Positions 44,505 through 54,381 of a DNA stretch of 64,000 nucleotides are shown here, piece by piece; position 1 is the stretch's first letter; every line of letters begins with the position of its first letter. The translations under genes and the position numbers were made by a program. The stretch is from DAHUXT01 sp036273675 (GTDB lineage Bacteria > Chloroflexota > Ktedonobacteria > Ktedonobacterales > JADMIN01): assembly GCA_036273675.1 (NCBI GenBank), contig DASUHD010000123.1:87562-151561 (forward strand). The letters are read 5' to 3'. Below the pieces are notes generated by a model. It was not told the origin of the DNA. It made no database searches and saw nothing but the letters and a program-made list of their open reading frames with translations.

Positions 44505-44975
44505 ATGAAGGCATCGGTACAACGAGTCGCGGACGCACTGGAAAAGTTGGGCATTCAAGTCGGGATTACCGAGTTCGCGGAGAGCACGCGCACGGCCGGG
44601 GAGGCAGCGGCGGCAGTCAATAGCACCCTTGGCCAGATCGTCAAATCGCTGGTGTTCCTTGCAGGAGAACAGCCTGTGCTGGCGCTGGTCTCGGGAACGA
44701 ACCGTGTCGATACAGAAAAGCTGGCAGACGTGGCTGGCGGACCGATCAAACGAGCCAACGCCGACATCGTCCGCGAGGCGACCGGATTTTCTATCGGTGG
44801 GGTTCCGCCAATTGGCCACACGACACCATTGCCTACCTACCTCGACCGTGACCTGCTCCAATATCAAGTTGTCTGGGCGGCGGCTGGAACACCCAATGCT
44901 GTCTTCCCCATCAGTCCCAATGAGATTCAGCGCATCACGAGCGCGACGGTAGTCGATCTGGCTGCGGCAGACTAG
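44505..44975 (+). CDS. YbaK/prolyl-tRNA deacylase-like protein
   Basis: 156 residues. The sequence AVNSTLGQIVKSLVFLAGEQPVL, DxxKLADVAGGPIKRAN and GFSIGGVPPIGH matches the YbaK/EbsC/ProX family of trans-editing enzymes, which hydrolyse mischarged Cys-tRNA-Pro or Ala-tRNA-Pro. The catalytic Lys lies in the QIVKSLVF segment. GGAG is 10 nt before the ATG, 8 nt after the VOC gene, so this closes the operon that begins with the DUF1611 gene or metG. No terminator was noticed after it. Confidence 0.86.
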   Translation: MKASVQRVADALEKLGIQVGITEFAESTRTAGEAAAAVNSTLGQIVKSLVFLAGEQPVLALVSGTNRVDTEKLADVAGGPIKRANADIVREATGFSIGGVPPIGHTTPLPTYLDRDLLQYQVVWAAAGTPNAVFPISPNEIQRITSATVVDLAAAD

Positions 44976-45016
44976 GGCAGGCTAGGATGTCGTAGTCGGG
45001 ACGAGCCAGGTGGGAT

Positions 45017-45637
45017 GTGCCAGCCATAGCGCCGCTAGGAGAAGCAGCCCAGGATCGGCTCCATGCGCTCTACGTCCTGGCGCTCACCACGGGCTTGCGA
45101 CAAGGCGAGCTGCTAGCGCTCCATTGGGCGGACGTGGATCTCGACAGCGGTATCTTGCAGGTACGTGGGACGCTCCATCGCGTTCCTGGCGTCTCTGTCA
45201 GCGACAAAAGCGGGCTGGTGATCTCCGATCCCAAGACCAGCCACTCACGCCGCCCGGTGCGCCTCTGTGCTGTGGCAGTGGACGCGCTCAAGGGGCATCG
45301 GACGCGCCAACTCCAGGAGCGCCTGGCGCTAGGTGCAGCATGGCACGACCAGGATCTCGTCTTTACCAACAGCATTGGACGCCCCTGTGAGGCGAGGAAC
45401 GTCATCAGGACAAGCTACAAGCCGCTGCTGGAGCGCGCAGGTGTGCCCTACGTGAAGTTTCATGCGCTCCGGCATAGCGCGGCCACGCTGCTGCTGGCGC
45501 AGGGGATCCACCCGGCGATTGTGGCGCAGATGCTGGGGCACACGACCATCAGCATGACGATTGACACCTACTCGCATGTGACGCTCGATATGCAGCAACC
45601 AGCGGCGGATGCGATGGATCGGCTATTCCGGGCATAA
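45017..45637 (+). pseudogene. truncated tyrosine-type site-specific integrase
   Basis: 206 residues remain, holding only the C-terminal catalytic domain. Catalytic Arg is in TTGLRQGELLALHW; HALRHSAATLLL supplies the His-x-x-Arg pair, followed by LGHTTIS and the nucleophilic Tyr in DTYSHV. The N-terminal core-binding (SAM-like) domain is missing: the ORF opens at a GTG 22 nt downstream of an in-frame TAG, with no ribosome site, directly after the YbaK gene. It therefore looks like a remnant of a mobile element rather than a functional integrase. A tRNA-Arg, a frequent integration target, lies 1.4 kb away. Confidence 0.75.
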
Positions 45638-45663
45638 CCTCATTCTGTAGAAAGCATCCAGCC

Positions 45664-46716
45664 CTATGCAGACAGCAGATGGCATGCAATCAAGACGAAG
45701 GTGTTCGCGAGCAGCGGTTGCGGGCATAAGAACACCTCGCGCTTTTTGCGATTTTCAGCTCTTACATCAACACCGTCTTTGTAGATCACCGTGTGCAGGA
45801 CCTTGGCCACCGGAATGGTAATAGTGGACTTGCGACCAGTAAAGATCAAGCGTTCGGTCGTGACAACGAAATTGCCTTGGTCAATCTTCGTTAGCTGTTC
45901 CGAGCGGATTGTGTGGCCTTGATATGATCCAACACGAAATCGAAAACCATGCCCCATGGGAACGCTGACACCGCTTGAGCCGCCAACATACTTGGAGGTT
46001 GTCCTATCTTCCGACAACGTCGCGGGCGTGATAAACAGAACCGTCTCACCTTTGTGGGGGATGACACCTGCTGCCACCGGGGGAAAGGTTCCTGCTTTCA
46101 GCTGAGCGATGACTTGGTCAGGATCTATCCCGCCAAATTGGGCGAGATACGCCTTACGATCCTGCTCGGCTTTTTTCACTGCCTGCTGCTGTATTTGCAG
46201 CGCTCGTCGCTGTTGTTCTTCAGCTTGTTTCGCGGCCTGTTGCTGTGCCTGTACATTTCGTCGCTCTTGTTCTGCTGCATCAAACAACGACTGGACGTTA
46301 CTCAGAAGTTGACCAAGTTGCGCTTGAAGCCCAGCTATTACATCCAGCGTACCAGCGACCTGTTTCGTGTAGTAGAGAACTCCTTCTGGAGTGGTATAGG
46401 CACGTGCGGTTTGTATTCCACCTGCTATCTGCGCCCGCGAGCTTTCGGCCGCGTTGATGGCGTTCTGCAACGGCACTGAAATAGTGTCAGGTATTCGTGT
46501 CCTGTGGGTGTCCCACTCGTAACCGCAATATGCTTGAAGAGAGGCGCCTACCTTTGCCGTCTGGTTGGCAACTATCGCTGCAAATTTGGCGGTAGACTCA
46601 AAGTTTCCGAACTGCGGCTGCTGACGCGTAAACTGGATATAACCCTTTGCTTTCTCCAGTTTGCCCTTCACATCGGTTAGGTCTTTTTGAAGAGATGCGC
46701 TAGTGGGTCGTGCCAT
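45664..46716 (-). CDS. hypothetical protein with coiled coil and PH-like C-terminus
   Basis: 350 residues. N-terminal helical part to about 130; a long Gln/Ala/Arg/Glu-rich coiled coil (QQQAAKQAEEQQRRALQIQ) at about 145-195; then a beta-rich C-terminus (GETVLFITPATLSED ... GNFVVTTERLIFTGRKSTI) resembling bacterial PH/GRAM-like domains. GGAGGAA lies 6-7 nt before the ATG. Base composition is visibly lower in GC than neighbouring genes and the gene shares the interval between a truncated integrase and tRNA-Arg, so transfer is likely. Function not known. Confidence 0.65.
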   Translation of the reverse strand: MARPTSASLQKDLTDVKGKLEKAKGYIQFTRQQPQFGNFESTAKFAAIVANQTAKVGASLQAYCGYEWDTHRTRIPDTISVPLQNAINAAESSRAQIAGGIQTARAYTTPEGVLYYTKQVAGTLDVIAGLQAQLGQLLSNVQSLFDAAEQERRNVQAQQQAAKQAEEQQRRALQIQQQAVKKAEQDRKAYLAQFGGIDPDQVIAQLKAGTFPPVAAGVIPHKGETVLFITPATLSEDRTTSKYVGGSSGVSVPMGHGFRFRVGSYQGHTIRSEQLTKIDQGNFVVTTERLIFTGRKSTITIPVAKVLHTVIYKDGVDVRAENRKKREVFLCPQPLLANTFVLIACHLLSA

Positions 46717-46962
46717 CTAATTCCTCCAACGATGCGTTATGAAACCTTCATACTTCAAGTATACACCTTTGTCTAGTATGTCAGACTTGCATATTCAAGT
46801 GATTATGTCTGGCGCACGACGTATTCCTGCATTGGGAGGCTCGTTTGAATACATTCTTCCCCAAAACGGTCGAAACAGTGGCCATTTGCAACCCGTTGCA
46901 GTCAGAATTGCAGTATTATCGTCTGACAAGTGGCGGGAAGTTCGCAGTTAGACGGATCGAGG
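46717..46962. other. AT-rich stretch beside tRNA-Arg, no gene seen
   Basis: 246 bases upstream of the coiled-coil gene, notably AT-richer than the rest of the window. No reliable reading frame is present. It should contain the promoter of the 350-residue gene. I searched by eye for a copy of the tRNA 3' end and found none. Confidence 0.4.
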
Positions 46963-46993
46963 GCAAAGAAAAAAGCCGTATTTAAGCGGCTTT
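46963..46993 (-). terminator. terminator of tRNA-Arg
   Basis: On the minus strand a 7-bp stem AAAGCCG / CGGCTTT with an 8-nt loop is followed by TTTTCTTT. It starts 24 nt after the CCA end of the tRNA. Confidence 0.88.
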
Positions 46994-47016
46994 GGAGGAT
47001 GGCATATGCGATTGTT

Positions 47017-47092
47017 TGGCGTGCCCGAGAGGACTCGAACCTCCGATCTCTGGCTCCGCAGGCCAGCGCTCTATCCACTGAGCTACGGGCAC
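47017..47092 (-). tRNA. tRNA-Arg (anticodon GCG)
   Basis: Full cloverleaf on the minus strand: 7-bp acceptor GTGCCCG/CGGGCAC, D arm GCTC-AGTGGATA-GAGC, anticodon stem CTGGC/GCCAG with loop CTGCGGA, giving anticodon GCG (Arg, codons CGC/CGU), T arm GGAGG-TTCGAGT-CCTCT. G73 and an encoded CCA follow. It is a single-gene transcript ended by the hairpin at 46963-46993. The 3' side faces the integrase remnant. Confidence 0.95.
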
Positions 47093-47221
47093 GTGTCGGG
47101 ACATCACCGCAAGCAATGCCCACGACCGACAGCTTATCATCTGGCTCAGCAAAAGTCAAACGTCATGCGCTGTGAAAGCAAAACGGCCGCGTATCAGATC
47201 ATCCCGCGCAGGTTGCTCCAG

Positions 47222-48691
47222 TCACCACTTGAAGGCGCTGATCGTCTGCCACTCATCCTGCGTCGTGGTCTGCCACTCATAGAAGCCGACCCCAATACAG
47301 CCGATATCATGGGCCGTGCGCAGATCAGTGGTTATTTCGGCAGAAGTAGGCGCATCCTTCCATCCAGTAAATGCCGCCGTATACATATCGTACGTTTGGC
47401 CGGTTTCCTCAACCGGCAGTGGCGTGCCGCCCGCGATGCTCATCGCGGCGAGAATCGTCTGAATCGAGACGCTGACAAAGCGCTCTACTGCATCATCGCT
47501 ATATGCATGATTCTTGCGGCTATGCCAGTAGTCCATGGGCGCGATGACGTTGAAGCTGGCCGCGATGGCAGCGTACGGATAGCCAGGACGGGCATAGGGA
47601 TGAAAGACCGAGGCGACGAAAAGCACATCTGGACCGAGAATTGCGCGCGCAAGCTGGCCGTACATATAGACGCTGCCGCTATCGGTCACTTCCTCTATGT
47701 CCATGAGCAGGCCATCGGCGCGATCACCATCCGGCGTGCGGTAGTCAGCAACCAGCTCGGTCATTCGCGCGTCGTCGCCGATATTATCGAGATTCGTGTA
47801 TATCCAGGCAATCACCGTCAGGCCAACCTTGTGGGCGACGGGAATCAGGCGATTGAGCGAGTCTTGCGCATAGAATCCATAGCGGGTAATGGCGACCTCG
47901 GTATAGATATGTGTGATGCCCGCTTTCTTAGCCGCCTGCACCAGCGCATCGACATCGGAGTGATGCACCAGATAGTTCGTGGCATACATCCCTTTGCCTG
48001 CCATCGGCGCCCAGATGGGCTTTCCGTTGACCTGCTCCGTCGCTGGATTGGGCTGATCCATCCGAACGTCGCCGCCCCATATCCAGCCGTTTCCCTGCGC
48101 GGTCGCAACGTTGTACCACGGGTTGCCATGCGCATCGGTTGCCCATGCGGAGAATACCATGTCTGTCCCTGGTGTGAGATTTGCCAGCGGCATCGAGTGC
48201 ATATCGACTTTGGCGTACACGGTCGCCGGAAGCGTCACCGTCGCATGGCCAGCCAGCGGAAACGGTCCATGCTTCGTGGGCAGCGGATTCGCCTCGGCGA
48301 TGGGCAATCCGGGATAGCTACACCCATTGTCGGCGACGCCAGCGGGGAAGGTGGTCGAGACGACATTGGAGGGTAAGTAGCCCTCGATGCCGCTCCAAAT
48401 CGAGACGTGCGTCCACTGCTCCGCGCCAGCAGTCACCTGCCCGAGTGATTTCACCTCAGTGCCAGGTAGAAGCTGCGTCAGCAACGTCGAGTGGGTGTCA
48501 GCGCTGGCATAGACAGGTGTACATGGCTTCTGGGCGTAGAGCGAGTTGTTGGCAGCCGCCCGCGCCGTAGCGCTGATCGGCATCGCCGCCAGAAGGCTTG
48601 CCACTCCCACCAATGCGAGCACAATTGCGCGACAGAATACCGTGAATTTGCTCAACGGGAGAGGCAATGTATCCGCGCGCCTTGAATTCAA
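47222..48691 (-). CDS. exported SH3 / TIM-barrel glycosidase-like protein
   Basis: 489 residues. Signal peptide with hydrophobic core IVLALVGVASLLAAMP and a likely AxA cleavage site near residue 45. Then two SH3-like modules (about 50-190; text KPCTPVYASADTHSTLL), and a long alpha/beta barrel in which GITHIYTEVAITRYGFYAQD, GLTVIAWIYTNLDN and GLLMDIEEV fit the layout of DUF4015/glycoside-hydrolase-like TIM barrels. This suggests a cell-wall or polysaccharide hydrolase outside the cell. The start is TTG with GAGGTG upstream; no other suitable codon precedes the signal peptide. Catalytic residues cannot be assigned with certainty. Confidence 0.72.
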   Translation of the reverse strand: MNSRRADTLPLPLSKFTVFCRAIVLALVGVASLLAAMPISATARAAANNSLYAQKPCTPVYASADTHSTLLTQLLPGTEVKSLGQVTAGAEQWTHVSIWSGIEGYLPSNVVSTTFPAGVADNGCSYPGLPIAEANPLPTKHGPFPLAGHATVTLPATVYAKVDMHSMPLANLTPGTDMVFSAWATDAHGNPWYNVATAQGNGWIWGGDVRMDQPNPATEQVNGKPIWAPMAGKGMYATNYLVHHSDVDALVQAAKKAGITHIYTEVAITRYGFYAQDSLNRLIPVAHKVGLTVIAWIYTNLDNIGDDARMTELVADYRTPDGDRADGLLMDIEEVTDSGSVYMYGQLARAILGPDVLFVASVFHPYARPGYPYAAIAASFNVIAPMDYWHSRKNHAYSDDAVERFVSVSIQTILAAMSIAGGTPLPVEETGQTYDMYTAAFTGWKDAPTSAEITTDLRTAHDIGCIGVGFYEWQTTTQDEWQTISAFKW

Positions 48692-48766
48692 CCCGACACC
48701 TCATTCATGTATCGGCTATCCGCAGTCTCCGCAATGCCACCAGAAAGCCAGTCCCAGGCCCGCCTC

Positions 48767-51700
48767 TTACTGCACCACTGGCACATCCGCCAATTGCATC
48801 GAGATAACACGCGAGACGCTGTTTTCGCCCATAGATATACCATAGATCGCTTTGGCATAGGTCATCGTAACACGGTTATGGGTGACGACGATAAACTGTG
48901 TCTGCTCGGCAAGCGACTGAAGGATGTCACAGAAGCGCACGACGTTCGCCTCATCCAGCGCCGCGTCTACCTCATCCAGCAGACAGAATGGCGGCGGATT
49001 CGTTTCGAGCAGGGCAAACAGCAGCGCGACCGAGACCATGGCGCGCTCCCCGCCCGAAAGCAGCGAGAGATCCTGAACCCGTTTGCCGGGAATCTGCACA
49101 TAGACCTCCACGCCACCAAAGCCAGGGCGTTTCGGCGCTGTATACTCCTCGGCGTCTTCATCGTCCTCGCTCAGGTCGCGGCGAGGAGATGTCAACTCTA
49201 GTCGCGCCGCGCCGCCATGGAAGAGCGCAGTGAAGTGACGCTGGAACCGCTCATTGACGATCTGGAACGTTTCCTCGAACTGTCGCCGCATCGTCGTGTC
49301 CAGCTCGGTGATGATGGTGCGCAGGTTGCTAGAGGCCTGTTCCATATCGCGTACCTGGCTGGTCAGGAAGTCGTAGCGCGTCTTCAACTCTTCGTAGGCC
49401 TGCGGCGCGTCGGGATCGTAACCGCCGAGATTCTTGATCCGGGAGCGTAGCTGGTCGATCTGGCGACGCAGCTTGCTCATCTCTTCCGCGGTCAAAGCAG
49501 CAGTATCATCGCTCTGGCCAATCAGCAGCGTATCCACTAAGGCTTGCGGATCAGTGTTTTCTTCGTCCTCATCGGAGGCGAGGTCTTCGCGCATCTGCTG
49601 GGCCAATGTCTCGATGGCGTCGCGCGCGCGTTGCGCGTCCACGATACTGCGCCGATACTCCACCTCGAGCCGCGCCAGATCCTGCCGCTCGGCGCTTTGC
49701 CCGCGTTCAAGTTCAAGCGCCTGCTGTTCGAGCTCGCTCTGCCGTGCATCCGAGACGCGTAATTCCTCGCCGAGCGACTGCACACGCTCGCGCGTCACGG
49801 AAATTGTGGACTCTTGCGTCTCAATCCACGCGAGAAGTTCCGCGTGCTGCGTGGCCAGCGCCTGCATCCGGGTATTGCGGCGGGCAAGCTGCGTTTCGAG
49901 TTCGCGCACCTGGCCGCGCACCTGTTCTGTCCGCTGGCCCAAGACGCGGACTTCCTGCTGCTGCAGCGCCAGGGCGGTGCGCATCTGCGTCAACTCTTCT
50001 TGTTGCGCTCGGTTGCGTTCCGTCAGGTCATCCATCGCGCCCTGGATATCTTCGATGAGTTCAGTGGCTTCTTTCTGCGCGCGCTCCTGCTCGGCGACGC
50101 GCTCGATGGTGGCCGCGATCTCCTGCTCGATGCCCGTCACCTCGGCAGCCAATTGATCAGCGACCGACTGGCCGACATGCGCCTCACTTTGGGTGCGCTC
50201 GAACTCGCGCTGCAAAGCGGTCACTCCGCGCGCGAGTTCCTGCGCGGCCTCCTCAGCACGTTGGATATCGACACCGAGTTGCTCATGACGCTGTTTGCGC
50301 TCCTGCTGTCCGGTTAATGCGCGCTCGTACGCGTTGCGTGTCTCCTCCACCTGCGCAGCCAGCCGGTCGATTTCCGCGGGAAGCTGGCGCAGTTCTCGTT
50401 CGCGGCCCAGTTGGCTTGCCTCGTGTCCGCCACCGGCTACGCGCGATCCTCCACGTAGCCAGCCTTTCGGATGAAAAACTTCGCCATTGAGGGTTACGAG
50501 CGGTACAGGCGGCGCCTGGTCACCCCAGCGATCCGTGATCACCGCCAAGTCGCGCACAATGTAGGCGCCCCTGAGCGCGCGCGCCATCACAAGACGATGT
50601 TCAGACGCGCATTGGATGGCGTCATGAGCGAAACCGAAGACCCGCTCGCCATCGGCTTCGGGCATCTCTGGCGCAGCCACCTGCTCGCCTGGCTCGTCAA
50701 GCCAGAGCATCGTCGCCCGCCCACCGTTTCGTTCGCGCAGCCAGCGCGCAGCCTCGTGCGCATCTTGCCGGGTGGGCAGGATCGCAGCATGGAGAAAGCC
50801 TCCCATTGCCGCTTCGATTGCCGCCTCGAACTCCGCTGGCGCGCGAATCACCTGCGATACGACCCCAACCAGGGGTGGCTTCTCATCATCACTGGATTGC
50901 AGCAATGCGCGCAATCCGTCGCTGAAGCCCTCCATGTTGCGGCGCCACTCTTCGAGCAATGCCAGCCGGTCGGCGACCGCATGGCGCTCCCGCTCGCCAT
51001 CGCCCACTGCGGCGCGCAAGCTCTCCAACTCGAGTTGAGCTTCGGCTATTTCCCGGGTAATCTGTTCGCGCTGGGCTACCAGACCCTCCACAGCTCGATG
51101 CGCCACGTCGAATTCGCCTCGCCGCTCCTCCAGCGCATCTCCTGCTTCCGCCAGTTTGCGCTCCAACTGCGCCACCGACTCGCGCCGGGCGGCCAGAGTG
51201 CGATTGCGCTCGCCCACCTGCCGCTGGAGCCGCCCTAGTTCGGTCTGTGCCGCGCCAAGCCTGGCCTGCACCTGGATGACATCGCGCTGCGCCGCCCGCA
51301 GCCGCGCCTCCTCACGCTCCTGTTCCTGGCGCGCGGCGTGTCCTGCGCGCTCAAGGACTTCTAATTGGCGCGCTGTGGCATCGGCTGTCTCGGTGGCCTG
51401 GGCAACCTGCGCCTCCAGCGCCGCCGCATGCGCCCGGCCAGCGATAATCGCGTCTTCCTGTTGTTCCTGCTCGGCGCTGAGGTCGCCCTGCTGTTGTTCG
51501 ACGCTATCTATCCGTTCGCGCGCCACCGCCAACTCGCGTTCAGCCGTCTGCAAGGCGTCCAGACCAGCACCACGCTCGCGCCTGAACTGGGCAATCTGCC
51601 CGAGCAGGCCTTCGCGTTCCCCGCGGATCGCCGCAATCCGCTGGTCCTGTTCGGCCAGCAGCGCCTGAAGCTGCGCTATCCGCATCTCCAGTTCATGCTC

Positions 51701-52441
51701 AGCGGCGTCGGCGGCAGCGCTAGCGGTATGGACATCCGTCCATTGCCGCCGGTACCATTGACGCAGCAGCCGCGTGAGATCTTCATGAGCGCCCGCAAAT
51801 TCACGCGCCCGCCGCGCCTGCTCGGCGAGGGGCGCGAGTCGTGGCTCGATCTCACCTAGAATATCGCGCAGGCGTGAGAGATTGCTCTGTGTGAGCGTCA
51901 GTTTCTGCTCGGCTTCGGTGCGCTGTGCCTGAAACTGGCGAATGCCCGCGGCATCCTCGAAGAGACCGCGTCGCTCCTCAGCGCGCAGGCTTAATGCCTG
52001 ATCGACAAGTCCCTGGCCGATCACGGTGTATGAGTCATGGCCGATGCGCGCCTGGGCCAGCAGATAGAGCACATCTTTGAGGCGCACACGCTGCCCATTC
52101 GCCAGGTATTCGCTATCTCCCGACCGGAAGCTGCGCCGGGCCACGGTCACTTCGGTAAAGTCGGACGGCAGCCAACCCGCGCTGTTATCCAGCACAAGGC
52201 CCACCTCAGCCATCTGGGCGGCGCCTCGCCCCTGGCCGCCCGCAAAGATCACGTCATCGCTGCGTTTGCCGCGCAGCTGGCGCATGCTCTGCTCACCAAG
52301 CACCCAGCGTATTCCATCCGCCACATTGGACTTACCGGACCCATTCGGACCAACAATAGCGGTAATTCCAGGGCTGAACTCCAACACCGTGCGTGGAGCG
52401 AAGCTTTTGAAGCCATGCAACTCAAGCCGTTTGAGATACAT
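48767..52441 (-). CDS. smc: chromosome segregation protein SMC
   Basis: 1224 residues, full length. N-terminal ATPase half with Walker A GPNGSGKSNVADGI, then a first coiled coil, a hinge near residues 500-670 (PPLVGVVSQV and TMLWLDEP), a second coiled coil, and the C-terminal half with the signature LSGGERAMVSVAL and Walker B FCLLDEVDAALDEANV. It organises and separates replicated chromosomes together with ScpA/ScpB, whose genes are not present here. The ATG at 52441 follows GAGGAG by 11 nt and opens the conserved MYLKRLELHGFKSF; an ATG 105 nt upstream is not supported. Confidence 0.95.
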   Translation of the reverse strand: MYLKRLELHGFKSFAPRTVLEFSPGITAIVGPNGSGKSNVADGIRWVLGEQSMRQLRGKRSDDVIFAGGQGRGAAQMAEVGLVLDNSAGWLPSDFTEVTVARRSFRSGDSEYLANGQRVRLKDVLYLLAQARIGHDSYTVIGQGLVDQALSLRAEERRGLFEDAAGIRQFQAQRTEAEQKLTLTQSNLSRLRDILGEIEPRLAPLAEQARRAREFAGAHEDLTRLLRQWYRRQWTDVHTASAAADAAEHELEMRIAQLQALLAEQDQRIAAIRGEREGLLGQIAQFRRERGAGLDALQTAERELAVARERIDSVEQQQGDLSAEQEQQEDAIIAGRAHAAALEAQVAQATETADATARQLEVLERAGHAARQEQEREEARLRAAQRDVIQVQARLGAAQTELGRLQRQVGERNRTLAARRESVAQLERKLAEAGDALEERRGEFDVAHRAVEGLVAQREQITREIAEAQLELESLRAAVGDGERERHAVADRLALLEEWRRNMEGFSDGLRALLQSSDDEKPPLVGVVSQVIRAPAEFEAAIEAAMGGFLHAAILPTRQDAHEAARWLRERNGGRATMLWLDEPGEQVAAPEMPEADGERVFGFAHDAIQCASEHRLVMARALRGAYIVRDLAVITDRWGDQAPPVPLVTLNGEVFHPKGWLRGGSRVAGGGHEASQLGRERELRQLPAEIDRLAAQVEETRNAYERALTGQQERKQRHEQLGVDIQRAEEAAQELARGVTALQREFERTQSEAHVGQSVADQLAAEVTGIEQEIAATIERVAEQERAQKEATELIEDIQGAMDDLTERNRAQQEELTQMRTALALQQQEVRVLGQRTEQVRGQVRELETQLARRNTRMQALATQHAELLAWIETQESTISVTRERVQSLGEELRVSDARQSELEQQALELERGQSAERQDLARLEVEYRRSIVDAQRARDAIETLAQQMREDLASDEDEENTDPQALVDTLLIGQSDDTAALTAEEMSKLRRQIDQLRSRIKNLGGYDPDAPQAYEELKTRYDFLTSQVRDMEQASSNLRTIITELDTTMRRQFEETFQIVNERFQRHFTALFHGGAARLELTSPRRDLSEDDEDAEEYTAPKRPGFGGVEVYVQIPGKRVQDLSLLSGGERAMVSVALLFALLETNPPPFCLLDEVDAALDEANVVRFCDILQSLAEQTQFIVVTHNRVTMTYAKAIYGISMGENSVSRVISMQLADVPVVQ

Positions 52442-52732
52442 GCCGCGCCGTCTCCTCGCACCCGCGTAACCATACGCAGCCACGCCGCTCCGTGGCTGCC
52501 CCGGCAGCATATCATGTTTCCCGCGCTTTGCCTGAAAATGGCCCATTTGTGGCCTGCTTGGGCTATACTCGTCGCAAGGCTATCTGGCTGCCGTCGGCCA
52601 ACCGCCGATATCCCTGCGCATCGCAGCATGCACGGCGCCGGAATTGCAACAAGCGGTTGGTAAACACCGTATGAGTAGCGCACTGCGCCAGGCGCTGCGC
52701 GAGACATCGGCCAAGTGGCAAAGAGAGGGTTT

Positions 52733-54265
52733 ATGGAGGAGAATACCGACAAGGCGAGGTCGGCGCGTCATGCTATCACCGATGTCTATGACGAAGAACG
52801 TCGCACGTTTCTGGTGCATTTTCCGCTGTGGTACATCGTCGCGCTCGGACTCAGCGGAGTGATCGTGCTGGGACTGACCGGGTTTCTCGGACGGACACAG
52901 AGCAACTACGCGTATGACATGATCTTTCGTCAGCCGTGGGTGCTCTATCTCTGGCTCTGCCTGTTGGTATTGACACTCGAAGTAGCTGTCCTACGGGACG
53001 CGTCTGTCCGGATTTATCGTCTCGCCGTCGTAGCAATTACGCTGATTGCAATGATCATCGTGCTCATCACGTTTTTCTATGGCATTCCCTTTGGGGAATT
53101 GCTCAACTCCCTGCTCGAACAGCTCTTCCACCTGAGAGTCGCCGTTGAGCAATTGGTCACCAACCCCTGGTTCTATGCTGTGCTGAACTTTGGGGTTCTA
53201 GGCGTCTATGCGCTCGATTCGGGGCGGCGCTGGCTCCGACGCGCGCGCGGTCTGCCTCCTAACAGGCGCGTCGATATTGGAATAGGCGAGACGAGCCAGG
53301 TAAAACGGCTCCCTGGCATGCAGCAACTGGTGGCGGGTGATTTGCTGGCCGGCGCGCTACTCTGCGCTGCGCTTGCGATCATCTTCCGGCCTGATATCGT
53401 CTCCACATTCTGGCATCTGACTAATTCGTCGGTCTTCACCAACGGCTGCACCGTATCCTGGCCGCTAGGCCAGTGCGCGCCGCCAGGGCTGACGAAGGCC
53501 GACCCACCCACGCTCACCTTCATCGACACCATACTTGCCCTGATCGCCCTACCAACTGGACTGTTAGTGCTGGCGCTCGCGGGCGCTATTAGCGGGCTGG
53601 CAGCCCTGGGTGGCGTTCAGCGCGAATCGAGCATGTCACGGCCGCTGCCTTCTTCCATCCGTGAGCAATCGAGCACACAAGCTATCTCCGAACATGTCTC
53701 GCGGACATTGCTGGATACGCTACTGGCAGCGCTAAACCGTGGTGGTGGCGGAGGACAACAGGCCACGGCAGCGGAAGTCGCTTCTGAGAGTCTCTTGTTG
53801 CCACTGCGCAATGTGTTGTGGCCGCCACTCATCTTCCTGGGGGTGGCAGCTGTCGCTCAGGCGGCGACGCGCATCCAGACCTATTTTCACAGCGGCAAGT
53901 CGCTCGCTGACGAGGCGCTGCTGCTTATAACCGCCGCGCCCTGGGCTGTGGTCTCGGCCGTCAGCATAGTCATCGCCCTCGCGCTGGTCGTGTTTCACGG
54001 CCGGATCGCCGAGAATACGTTTCGCTTCCTGGGACTGGCCGCATTCATCGCCTTGCTGACCGCATGGATCTACTCACTGGCGCTGTGGAGCTTCAATCAA
54101 CTGCTCTTGCTACTTGGCGCTAGCACCAGGCATCCCTTCGATCCACCAGCCTGGAACACCGTGCTATCGCTGGGCGCACTGCTTATCTTCGGAACGCTCT
54201 ATTTTGCCCGCCGCCTACGTCGCCCATCTGCCGAACCAGCCAATACCAGCGGGCCGAACCTATAG
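52733..54265 (+). CDS. large polytopic membrane protein, unknown function
   Basis: 510 residues with about nine hydrophobic segments, distributed in two clusters around a hydrophilic loop that contains a Gly/Gln stretch (RGGGGGQQATAAEV). A short soluble loop near residue 170 has RRARGLPPNRRVDIG. No transporter or enzyme motif is recognised. GAGAGGG lies 4-5 nt before the ATG at 52733; an upstream GTG is less likely. Divergent from smc, with 291 nt between; no clear promoter was seen. Reminiscent of Chloroflexota-specific membrane proteins, but no homologue is named. Confidence 0.65.
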   Translation: MEENTDKARSARHAITDVYDEERRTFLVHFPLWYIVALGLSGVIVLGLTGFLGRTQSNYAYDMIFRQPWVLYLWLCLLVLTLEVAVLRDASVRIYRLAVVAITLIAMIIVLITFFYGIPFGELLNSLLEQLFHLRVAVEQLVTNPWFYAVLNFGVLGVYALDSGRRWLRRARGLPPNRRVDIGIGETSQVKRLPGMQQLVAGDLLAGALLCAALAIIFRPDIVSTFWHLTNSSVFTNGCTVSWPLGQCAPPGLTKADPPTLTFIDTILALIALPTGLLVLALAGAISGLAALGGVQRESSMSRPLPSSIREQSSTQAISEHVSRTLLDTLLAALNRGGGGGQQATAAEVASESLLLPLRNVLWPPLIFLGVAAVAQAATRIQTYFHSGKSLADEALLLITAAPWAVVSAVSIVIALALVVFHGRIAENTFRFLGLAAFIALLTAWIYSLALWSFNQLLLLLGASTRHPFDPPAWNTVLSLGALLIFGTLYFARRLRRPSAEPANTSGPNL

Positions 54266-54381
54266 ACTTCAGCACTATTACCGACTATGCGCTGGCGCCG
54301 CTCTTGCGTGTAAAGCATACGGCGACATCGCAAACGCCGCGAGAGAGCGTCGCACGCACAGGAAACGCAGGAGGTGAATAG

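Noticed and set aside
44976..45016. Attachment-site copy of the tRNA-Arg 3' end next to the integrase
   Set aside because: No match longer than about 8 nt to the tRNA 3' half is visible here.
46739..46951. Small plus-strand open frame in the AT-rich gap
   Set aside because: No ribosome site, biased toward low-complexity AT sequence, and opposite to the real gene's promoter side.
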